NCBI GenBank assembly: GCA_036897485.1 | Contig: JAYMTF010001911.1 | Span: 1-20,650, forward strand | DNA: 20,650 bases | Direction of reading: 5' to 3' | DNA from: Pelargonium nanum | Taxonomy: Eukaryota; Streptophyta; Magnoliopsida; Geraniales; Geraniaceae | In this document: positions 1 through 7,953 of the stretch, one piece after another | Layout of the letters: the number at the start of each line of letters is the position of its first letter | Position numbering within the stretch: position 1 is the first letter of the stretch | Translations under genes and position numbers: made by a program | The notes under the pieces: generated by a model | The model's input: the letters and a program-made list of their open reading frames with translations, nothing else | What the model was told of the DNA's origin: nothing | The model's database searches: none

Positions 1-399
1 TTTTGTTACAATATATAAACCATGTGCAATATGATAATTTACTCCCTATATTTTTATCTAGCTCTGACTATTTATCGAACAATAATAATGTTGCATAATC
101 AAGAAGAACATTATATGCATCTCAATGTTTATAGATGATTGATGTTACGCTTGGTTATAGGACAAAACTATCTACATCTAAATTGACAAACAATCAAAAT
201 TGCATTCAAAACTAGTAGACAGTCAAAGGTTATGAATTCCTACCAAATGTAATTCAAATTGATTTCATAGATACATTTACTGATTCAAATTAATTAAAAA
301 CTTAGCTAGTTGACATGCATTGTGTTTACTTTATCTTTCTTCAAAAGAAAAGAAGTGAATATTATGAATCACTCAAATCAGTGGATAACATATTTAAAA
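1..399. other. AT-rich intergenic DNA, no gene seen
   Basis: No coding frame of plausible composition and no repeat structure was recognised here. The short open frame starting at 315 has no family resemblance and runs antisense into the RNase H-like remnant that follows. Confidence 0.5.
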
Positions 400-700
400 T
401 CAGTATACAGGGTTCTGAGAACCAATCCAACCAACAGGACCTAACACATAAACGGACGACCGTACAAGACAATGAACTACTTGATTCGCCGATATCCCAA
501 CGAACACAAATTTTAAACTAACAAATTGATAAACTAAAGACATAATGTCGCCAAAATTCATATCTAAGGTATTGGAATCCTCTCCTCTGGCCTTCAGAAC
601 CTGGATAATCTGACAAGCACCAGACTCCAAGATCATATTACTCATCCTCTAATAATGATCAAATTAAGAGCTTCACGGCTCAAGCGTCTCTTGCCATCAA
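400..700 (-). pseudogene. RNase H-like (RVT_3) fragment, probably LINE-derived
   Basis: On the minus strand an 81-codon frame reads ILESGACQIIQVLKARGEDS and then FVFVGISANQVVHCLV. This matches the C-terminal half of the RNase H-like domain of plant non-LTR (LINE) polyproteins, where the usual pattern is LESDC..IVQAL..., then FVRR.AN.VAH.LA. Upstream (about 645-700) the same similarity continues as REALNL in another frame, with a stop between, so the coding sequence is broken. In intact relatives this domain degrades the RNA strand of RNA:DNA hybrids during retrotransposition. No reverse transcriptase or endonuclease part and no poly(A) tail is visible, so this is an isolated decayed piece. 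It could instead come from a host gene with an RNase H-like domain, but the broken frame argues for a relic. Confidence 0.55.
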
Positions 701-2260
701 ACCCGGCTTCCGACCCAACTTTGACTACAAGTTAATATATATCTTACCTTAATTACATTTTAATAATTTGTTAATCAGCACAACTCTACAGATTGCTCCT
801 GTAGCTAATCAACCTCCAAAACTCTAAATATGTTGTGCTTGCCACAACAACAAACCAACTTATTAATTAATTTGATAGCTGCACCACATAAGTAAACACT
901 AGTTAGCACAAGCACCATATACATATATACACCATGTATACATTTGTTTAGTGGCAGATTATAAATAAATGATCACTTGCTGGAAGCCACATCCATCTAA
1001 CATATATTTATCTCATCTTATTATCAATAATATTCATAACATAAAATATTTGCATGCATGTTCTTATAAAACTATATATATGACAAAAAATTATGCACTA
1101 ATAAACTTGTCCTTTTGTAGGAAAATCATGAATGCGGTTAAATTTTCAATATTTACCTATTAGTATTGGTTTCTCTTGTAATAATTGTTTTATTGCATCA
1201 CTAAAATTATACCAAAAATAGGGATACATAAAGGATTGTGAAAATTTTAATAGAGCCAACAATTGGTATGAAAAAATTAGGGTCTAATTTAAGTTGTTAC
1301 GTGTGTATTTAATTAACATAAGGAATGATAATATTGAAAATAAGGTTGCCAGGTCAAAAAGATGTGCGGTAGACTTTTTACACTCATGCTTGCCCTTTTC
1401 TTACTCAAGTCAATCTTTTGACTGACACAAAATTATAAAATGGTGAAATAGACAACTCAGTGATTTTAATAAGTAAAATGCCGATTATAAATCATATCCT
1501 TAATCGTCATCATCTTAATTATATTAAACAAGACTACTACTCTAATTCATGAAAGCCACAACCCAACTACCAATGTTCACATTTTGAATTTAATTTATCA
1601 ATAATGTTATTTGTCTGTACAAAATTTCACCGTCCTCTCAAAAATTTCTGACGCAAATAAGATCGAGCCGGGTATATAAGACATATTTTACGCTTGATGT
1701 ATTTTAATCCGGCTATATGATCGACAGAGCATTTGATGTGAATCTCTTGTTAATTGGCGAATCACTTTGTAGAATATTTTTGTACAATATTTGAGACAAA
1801 TATAGCATTACTCTTTAATTTATCTCTAATATTCTCTCATTTTCTTTGAGAAGAGGAAGATCAAAACACCTACTCATGAACTGTTTCCATGGATGGTTCT
1901 TGTTCATAGGCTTAGCACAACAATTGTTATATAATTATGAGAATAAATATGTACTTTGTTTCTTAATGGTGGACTTCACATTTCATGGTAAACAAGAGAT
2001 TTAATTAAGTTTTTTTTTATTGTGTGTGAGAGATCACACCAACCACAAATATGTCAATAATACTGATGGAGATGTAGCCCTTTAATAATTAGCTTTCTTG
2101 AATGAGATGTATTATCATGACCAAGAAATGTAATCATCAAGATGAATAAATATATCATCATAGAAAAGAGAAATTAAGATCATATAATGAATTTCAATAT
2201 TCAAGTTAATCATTAATTACAAGAGTACATGATATAGTTGAAGAAAGATATAAACAAATA
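701..2260. other. AT-rich intergenic DNA, no gene seen
   Basis: This stretch is very AT-rich and shows no frame I would call coding. The only structure noticed is at about 1648-1822, where the sequence resembles 19236-19400 (see the separate repeat entry). Confidence 0.5.
1648..1822 (+). repeat. Diverged dispersed repeat, copy 1
   Basis: Words in this segment recur in the same order and orientation at 19236-19400: a gacgc word, then taagacatatt..acgcttgat, then atccggc..tgatcga, then gaatatttttgtac followed by atagcattactc. The other copy reads taaggacatact.acacattgat, then ttcggcc..tcatcga, then aaatatttttgtac and ataacattactc. Spacing differs by indels. The family is not recognised and the ends are not defined. 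It was aligned by eye, so the confidence is low. Confidence 0.35.
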
Positions 2261-2473
2261 GAGGAAAAGGAATCTAAGCCAAGTTTTTTTGGGTTAGGCT
2301 AAGCCAGACCAATGAGGTTATGACATCTCATTAAAATTAATCCATACTCATCCAAGTGAATTGGTGGGAGCGAAGCGACCCGCCCGAATCCGAAAATATT
2401 AATGAGGTGTCACCACCTCATTAATGGCTTAGCCTAAGCTAAAAATTAATTGGCTTAGGCTCCCCTTCCTCTA
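2261..2473. mobile_element. MITE-like element with long terminal inverted repeats
   Basis: The left arm (about 2261-2334) reads agaggaaaaggaatctaag, then ttaggctaagcc, then atgaggttatgacatctcatt. The reverse complement of the right arm (about 2398-2473) reads agaggaaggggagcctaag, then cttaggctaagcc, then atgaggtggtgacacctcatt. The arms are about 75 bp with few mismatches around a core of about 60 bp, so the whole element is about 213 bp and could fold into one hairpin. It has no coding capacity. This size and shape fit a non-autonomous DNA transposon (MITE); the superfamily cannot be assigned because the target duplication is unclear (acaaa occurs on both sides, offset by one base). The core holds a GC-rich module on the minus strand (cggattcgggcggg) related to the tandem units at 5371-5607. 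Confidence 0.65.
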
Positions 2474-2519
2474 TACAAATATATACATAAGACTATAATA
2501 ACCCAGTTAGTTTTTAAAT

Positions 2520-2680
2520 TGCAGTACTAAACCGTTACTGAGCTGATGACACATCATTAAAATGTTTAGATCCAACGAGTTGCTCTGCTCCAACAAATTC
2601 ATTTGGGACCTAGTGAGCGGAACGAGCACTTGGATCTGAGTTTTTCAATGAGGTTGGTTTAGCCTAAATAAAAAATATAT
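2520..2680. repeat. Imperfect foldback segment, possible degraded MITE relative
   Basis: The word agatccaa occurs near 2569 and again as its inverse (ttggatct) near 2631. Between them lie loosely complementary gagctc-like stretches and the phrase ccaacaaattcatttggga, which resembles cccacaaattcatta in the tandem units at 5371-5607. The right side also carries caatgaggttggtttagcctaa, similar to the arms of the MITE at 2261-2473. I read this as an old relative of those elements; the ends are not definable by eye. Confidence 0.3.
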
Positions 2681-2748
2681 ATAATAAACATACTTGATGA
2701 TCTATGATAAACAAATGGTATGTAAGAATTGACAAATAAAGTAGTAGT

Positions 2749-3525
2749 TCATATGAAGTAACCATCATTAATAAGTGATAAATCCTGATCATGACTAGTA
2801 CTTACACTATTCATGAAGAAATTAGAATCCCTACCTAGGGCTAGAAGCTCATGCAAAGAATAAGACATATTGTCCATAGACAACCCATCTTCACCTCCTA
2901 CAACATTATAGTCCTCCTCCTTGTCCCCACTAAGGTACACATGATCACCACCAACATGGTTCAATGATGAGTACACACATTGCTCATGCAGTTTCAGCTC
3001 CTGGTGCTGATCATGATGATCATGTAGTAGCTGTTGCTGTTGCTGTTGCTGTTGCTGATGACAATATTGTTGATGATAGATATTGTATGCAACAGGTGCC
3101 AAAACTGAAGAAGAAGATGATGATGATGACGACTTGTGATTATAATAATTAGGTTGTGTAGTGTAATATTGGCTGTGGTTGTTGCCTCCAAAGTTTAAAG
3201 TGACAGGTCCTTTCTGGGCAGCAAGTGAAATGGAGTTGCTAGGGCACCCTGTAAACTTCTGCACCAGAGCCCTAAAATTTGCGGTGTTGGCGTTGAGGAG
3301 CGTGGTGGGTGTCCTCCGGGAGGCTCTTGACCTCCTCCTCACCGGCTTCGCCTTTGACATGCAGCTCTTTGGGGTCAACCCACGACTGCCAGCACTGGTT
3401 GCAGTCAGGCCTCCGGTCTCGGGTCCGCCTCCAGAGGTGGGACCCGACACGGGAGGGTCGCCTGAGACGTCTGTGACGAACTGCAACCAGTGCTCGGAGG
3501 AGGAACTGGACATAGTGTCACTCAT
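2749..3525 (-). CDS. VQ motif-containing protein (VQ22/JAV1-like)
   Basis: An intronless gene for 258 aa. The diagnostic VQ motif FRALVQKFTG lies at residues 84-93 and is preceded by a basic, nuclear-localisation-like stretch, KPVRRRSRASRR (about 60-71), and TPTTLLNANTAN. This block is typical of the VQ22/JAV1 and VQ15 type. VQ proteins are small plant nuclear cofactors that bind WRKY transcription factors (and, in this group, calmodulin or JAZ proteins) and tune defence and jasmonate output; that role is family knowledge. The rest is low-complexity: nine serines at about 132-140, nine glutamines at about 157-165, His-rich stretches, and an acidic, probably disordered C-terminus ending at GYFI. 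The ATG at 3525 is chosen; the reading frame extends two codons further upstream only by way of a TTG codon. GC content is much higher in the N-terminal half than in the flanks. The exact VQ subgroup is uncertain. Confidence 0.88.
   Translation of the reverse strand: MSDTMSSSSSEHWLQFVTDVSGDPPVSGPTSGGGPETGGLTATSAGSRGLTPKSCMSKAKPVRRRSRASRRTPTTLLNANTANFRALVQKFTGCPSNSISLAAQKGPVTLNFGGNNHSQYYTTQPNYYNHKSSSSSSSSSVLAPVAYNIYHQQYCHQQQQQQQQQLLHDHHDQHQELKLHEQCVYSSLNHVGGDHVYLSGDKEEDYNVVGGEDGLSMDNMSYSLHELLALGRDSNFFMNSVSTSHDQDLSLINDGYFI
3033..3060 (-). repeat. Coding CAG/CAA tract (polyglutamine) in the VQ gene
   Basis: On the coding strand CAG and CAA alternate as CAGCAACAGCAACAG and so on, giving nine glutamines in a row. 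A trinucleotide tract such as this is prone to length change, so the polyQ length may vary between accessions. The CAA interruptions should slow slippage. Confidence 0.8.
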
Positions 3526-3585
3526 ATTCAAGGCTGTTTGGTAGGTTGGTTTTTAGTTTGGTTAAAAATGAAGGTGAGGTGTGGG

Positions 3586-3592
3586 TTTTATA
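3586..3592 (-). promoter_or_regulatory. Probable TATA box of the VQ gene
   Basis: The minus strand reads CTATATTATAAAACCC, with TATAAAA about 61 bp before the chosen ATG. With initiation about 30 bp downstream, the 5' leader would be only about 30 nt. Confidence 0.5.
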
Positions 3593-3615
3593 ATATAGTG
3601 ATGACTTGAGTATGT

Positions 3616-3621
3616 GGTCAA
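3616..3621 (-). promoter_or_regulatory. W-box-like site upstream of the VQ gene
   Basis: TTGACC on the minus strand, about 90 bp before the ATG and just upstream of the TATA box, is a WRKY-binding core. VQ genes are known partners and often targets of WRKY factors, so the position is plausible, but a 6-mer can occur by chance. Confidence 0.35.
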
Positions 3622-3639
3622 AGGTGCAATAGTGTGGAC

Positions 3640-4036
3640 TAGTATTCTATGGTTTGTTGTTTCCTGGAAGTAACTGATGCAACTTTCAAATGAGATCATA
3701 TTAAGATCTTAATCTTAATTGTGATTGTGATGTGTTTAATTATGTAATTGTGTTACATAATTGTTGGGTTAAGTTGTCATCTAATTTGAGATGGTCCTCT
3801 TGGGGCTCTTTCTTCACAACATAACGTGAAAAGTTAACATAGAAATAATGAGTTTGTACAAGTTAAAACATTTTTTTATGTACTAATTCTACATCTACTT
3901 CTACTCTTCTAGTAGATATTTAAAAAACAATTTTTCTATATAACATTTAGCTTACGTTTGATTGTATGGATATAGAGGTGGATGAGATTTTTGAAATTCT
4001 CTATGATATCTGAACAACGTTTGATGTGAACGATAG
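3640..4036. other. VQ gene upstream DNA, no further gene seen
   Basis: This is AT-rich DNA with no recognisable coding frame. It probably contains the distal promoter of the VQ gene. Confidence 0.4.
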
Positions 4037-4116
4037 ATTGGATTTTAAAATCCAATGTGTGATTTTTATCCATCATATATATGGTGGATAAAATAATCCA
4101 AGCTTTTCTGGATTAC
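4037..4116. repeat. Cluster of consecutive palindromes
   Basis: Positions 4037-4056 form a perfect 20-bp palindrome (attggattttaaaatccaat). Positions 4064-4093 form a 30-bp palindrome with one mismatched pair, centred on catatatatg with flanks ttttatcc and ggataaaa. A weaker pair, aatcca/tggatt, follows at about 4095-4116. Three adjacent foldbacks are characteristic of MITE interiors or of cruciform-forming AT-rich DNA; no outer terminal repeats were found. Confidence 0.6.
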
Positions 4117-4189
4117 GATGGTTTTGATATATATTCTATTATCTATACCTAGAATGACGTCATTGATGTAATTTTTACATCGGCTCTAA

Positions 4190-4381
4190 CTCTGGCGGTT
4201 CCGGGAAGCTCTAGCTCTCATTGATGGAGCTTTGTTCTTGGTTGATTCGCTCTTGGCTCAACCTGTGAAGAAATTGAAGTTTGTTAAGGGAGTTATTGTG
4301 ATTGTGAAGAGAATGTTGGCAATTTGGGGGAATATGCTAGCCAATGAAAGTGAATGTAACGAAGAAGATGATAAATTATAA
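4190..4381 (+). pseudogene. Unrecognised coding-like fragment
   Basis: A frame open for 63 codons ends at TAA (4379-4381). It has no ATG near its start; an upstream stop lies at 4187-4189. The peptide begins LWRFREALALIDGALFLVDS, continues with a Lys/Val-rich amphipathic stretch (KKLKFVKGVIVIVKRMLAIW), and ends with an acidic tail, ANESECNEEDDKL. Base composition is clearly less AT-rich than the flanks, which is why it stands out. I do not recognise the family. It may be the last exon of a small gene or a captured and decayed exon; it may also be chance. Confidence 0.25.
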
Positions 4382-4389
4382 AATGTGAA

Positions 4390-5185
4390 AAACATAAAGG
4401 GTAAAATAGTTTTAAAAACACGTATTTAAGTTGTTTATATTTAATTTTAACAATGTCAGTTGGTTTTGACAAATGTCATCAGTCAAGTTAAAGAAACGAA
4501 ACCTCACAAAAACAAATCGAGTGATTTTGATTTTACATGAACGGAATAAAATCTAATGACTCAAGTGTAATAAATGAGACAGTACATATACACTTGAGAG
4601 TTACTTCTTCCTTATATTAAGGGATATATTCAGTGGTGAAATTTGTTTTTATATAATAATAATAATAATAAAACAATGTTCACACTCACCTAATCCCATA
4701 CCATCATGACATCAGCAGTCTTGAACATGACCTAGCCTTGTGAGCTAATCAATTACATTATTTGAGAATAATTTAACCTCTATAGACATTTATCACCATA
4801 AGTTAGTTAATGAATTTGACATATAATATCATCTTCACTAATTGATTTTTTTTATGTATTTAAAAAAAATAAATATAATGACATTTATTCCAATGCCCAT
4901 GGGCCATGACTATTCTTGTCATTATACACTAAATAAATTAATGATCTTTTTCATACGAGTTTAATGGTCAAGTCCTAGCTAGATAATTTGGCTTAAGCCT
5001 AACTAAGACATTTGAAGAGATGATGAAGCTTCTTGTATATAGTAGAAAAATAAAAAATAAAAATCTTATGTGGTACTTGCTCATATAAATTTTAGTAATT
5101 GGATTAGATATAATGATTTGAATTTCCCGTTTAAAAAGTTAACATTGTTAGTAAAGTTTCAGTTGCATTAATATACAAGAATAAG
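4390..5185. other. AT-rich intergenic DNA with a TAA microsatellite
   Basis: No gene is visible. A simple (TAA)6 repeat lies at 4654-4671. Confidence 0.5.
4654..4671. repeat. (TAA)6 microsatellite
   Basis: Six uninterrupted TAA units in AT-rich intergenic DNA. Confidence 0.85.
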
Positions 5186-5911
5186 TATTTGACGCACCGT
5201 CGGTGTAAATCACTTTTACACCATCAGTGCATCATATTGTGCCACCTCATCAATGAAAATATAAAATTAAATGAGAGGTTTTTTGATAAATAAATTCTAC
5301 AACTATTTTTAGTAATAACTATTAATTAACATATAGTAATAAATAAAAAAAATCATAATTCCTAAATAATACACAAAAGATTTGGATCCGGGCGGGCGCG
5401 GAATTCATTGGGGCGGTTATGATTGTTAATTCATGATGTGTTACACAAAATATTTGGATCCGGGTGGGCGCTCCGCGCCCGCAAATCCATTGGGGCGGGT
5501 ATGAGTGTTAATTCGTGACGTGTTACACAAAAGAATTTGGATTCGGGAGGGCGCTCCGCGCCCACAAATTCATTAAGACGGGTATAAGTGTTAATTCGTG
5601 ACGTGTCACACTCTAATAGGCTCATTATTTTAATTATTAAGATAAATACAAAAAATAAATATTATTGTTAAATGTTATTTTTAATAGATAATTATCAATT
5701 TAAAAATAATTATTTATTGATAAGTCCTTTATATAAATTTAAATTGTTATCTGATGAGGTGTCATTAAATAATGCACTGATGTTGTAAGGCTCTTGTACA
5801 CCGACGGTGCATCAAATATAAATTCAATTTAAATTGTTGTCTGATGAGGTGTCATGATGATATGACGCACTAATGGTGTAAAGCTATTGTACACCGACGG
5901 TGCATCAAATA
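5186..5911. mobile_element. Compound MITE with about 67-bp TIRs and duplicated right end
   Basis: The left end (5186-5252) begins tatttgacgcaccgtcggtg, then acaccatcagtgcatca, then gccacctcatca. The reverse complement of 5752-5818 begins tatttgatgcaccgtcggtg, then acaacatcagtgcatta, then gacacctcatca. This is a long terminal inverted repeat. The right end is repeated in tandem: a second copy ends at 5911, with a period of about 90-93 bp. TA flanks tttga..tcaaa on both sides, so a TA target duplication is possible but weak in AT-rich DNA. The interior holds three tandem GC-rich units (5371-5607), and no protein is encoded. It is probably a non-autonomous DNA transposon; its superfamily is not assigned. 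Confidence 0.7.
5371..5607 (+). repeat. Three tandem 72-83 bp GC-rich units
   Basis: The units start at acacaaaa at 5371, 5443 and 5525 (72, 82 and about 83 bp). Each runs: ttggatccgggcgggcg (last unit ggattcgggaggg), a GC hairpin gggcgctccgcgccc (shortened in the first unit), then aattcattggggcgggtat and gtgttaattcgtgacgtgt. The flanking DNA is extremely AT-rich, so these are sharp GC islands. Units 2 and 3 keep the hairpin nearly intact, while unit 1 has lost about 10 bp of it. Confidence 0.85.
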
Positions 5912-7592
5912 TAAATCCTATATACAATTCATTTGTCTTATGTTTATCAAATGTGAAATTTATTTAAATTTTGCATATTTTTTTTATCGGTGGGATCGTC
6001 ACGTGCACAATCAGAAGTTTTTAGATCTACAATTTCCCGTTCATGTAAATGTATTTTTTTCTCAAACGTGAGACATTACAAACATAACCATCTGCAAGTG
6101 GCGGATTAAAGAGTACTGGAGGAGACAACATAAATGAGACAGCATCATATCATGACAACGATCAAATTCTGGTTTGATACTGTGGAAAAGTTGTAAACTT
6201 CTCGGTTAAGTTTTATAGATCTCGAATGCTCAATATATATATACCACTCATGTACTTAGCAAATAAGAGAAGAGAACATACAAAACATAAACAATAATAA
6301 ATAATTTAGTCAAAGGAATATAAAAAGATAAATTGGGATCCAATAACTCTTCTATCTTTTGAATAAATCATGTGATTTAAGTTACATAAGTTTTGAAAGA
6401 TTCGGGGGTTAGTAATTATATAGAAAAAAGATGAGCAAATATGTCATGCATGAATTCATAGAGATATACAACTCTTCATATTGTTGATGTTGATTTTATA
6501 GGTTACAATATTATTGATTTGATCAAGTCAAATCAAACAGATTTAATAATAAAAATAAAGGTAATATATATTAAATGTGATCCACCTAACATTTAAACAC
6601 ATTTGTTAATATTTGTCCACATTTCAACCAAAGATACACACATATATATAATGTGAACTCCTATCTCACTAGATAATCTGTCACAATTAATTTAATAGAT
6701 TTATCATAATTACATTTGATTCAACTAATGTCTTGTATTTTTCTCATATCTATGTATTAATTTTCTTTTCTCTTCTATAGTTACTAGAATGTTATGCAGT
6801 GGCCAAGTCCAGAATTTAGGTGACCACTTGCCTTTTTAGATATCAAGACTAAGTCTTGCACGTGTATATATGCAATGATATTATTTATTATACCTTAATT
6901 ATTAAGGATCTTGATAAATTTTATGCCTAAATTTATATCATTTGAATATAATGAATGTTTGGCATCCAAAAATCTATTAGGACATTACAAATCATGATCC
7001 TCTATCTAAAAAAAATGTCTATTTCTTATGATTTTACGAGAAGATTAAAAATAAATTAGTTATGGCTATATGAAGAAATAACTAATTTATTTTAAAATAT
7101 TATTAATTATTAACTTTACATCGTCATATGGTTCATGTATCACAAGTTGTGGAAAAGTACTAGAAAGCATCTTCTCCTTTGACAAATTAATTAATAATGG
7201 TGTAATGGAAGTACATTTTCTTACGTAGTACAATCTAAATAATAATAAATGTAGAGTTTAGTCCAATAATTGTTGTACGACAGATCCTAATAAAATAATT
7301 AGTCAAGAACAGATTTAAACTGGGCCCTATTTGAATGTGAAAAAGAAAAAAGAAAATATATAAATACTTGCAGAGCAAGTCTACTAGCAATAGATTATAT
7401 GGTTTTGACCAAAGACCATTCTCATCTCATCTAAAAGTCTATTTTCTTCTCCTTTAAAAAAACTACACAACATTGTAAAATACCCAAAACTGATATGAAA
7501 CTTGTTAGAGCACAGATCTATCCAAGAAAAATTCAATATGCTTTGCATTAACAACATTGCTCAAACATAATCATAAACCAGCAAATATGAAT
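5912..7592. other. AT-rich intergenic DNA, no gene seen
   Basis: No plausible coding frame or RNA gene was found on either strand. Short phrases such as agtggcggatta (about 6098) resemble ends of plant hAT-type elements, but no paired terminus was found. Confidence 0.5.
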
Positions 7593-7610
7593 TATATATA
7601 TATATATATA
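7593..7610. repeat. (TA)9 microsatellite
   Basis: Nine TA units lie downstream of the copper ATPase gene, at or beyond its likely 3' end. Confidence 0.85.
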
Positions 7611-7953
7611 CATGATTCAAATATATATGCTTACAACAGCAGCAATAACAATCTTTTCATACATATGTGACAATTACAAGGAGTAAAAGAAAAACAAAGA
7701 AAGCGACCAAGGTCCGTAGATATAATACAGCGAGTGGCATTTACGTCGGAATGGAATGGAATGGAGTGGTACGTACTGACGAACACCCGCCACGCCCCCC
7801 CGCAAAGGCTTATAGTTTAGAACAACAAGAAACGGCAATATGCAAAACTGGGAAATCGTTTACCCTATTTCAATTTTTCTTCCTACCAAATTTAAGTAAA
7901 GCTTAGCGTAGAATACAACCTAGCTATAATATTTCATTCTCTATTTCCAGTTT

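Noticed and set aside
3526-3531. VQ start two codons upstream at a TTG
   Set aside because: Non-ATG start with no support; the ATG at 3525 gives a normal VQ N-terminus (MSDTMSSSSS).
3179-3544. Plus-strand frame of 121 codons opposite the VQ gene
   Set aside because: It is antisense to the VQ coding sequence and arises from its GC-rich composition; no family resemblance.
5431-5625. Minus-strand 64-codon frame over the GC-rich array
   Set aside because: Its two similar halves simply reflect the tandem units; it is not a protein gene.
6093-6830. agtggcggatta and cagtggccaagtccagaattt words resembling hAT element ends
   Set aside because: Both are in the same orientation, and no inverted partner or target duplication was found.
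7667-7906. Plus-strand 79-codon frame downstream of the copper ATPase
   Set aside because: It lies over the likely 3' UTR, starts Lys/Arg-rich and resembles no family; the short ggaat repeats within it look non-coding.
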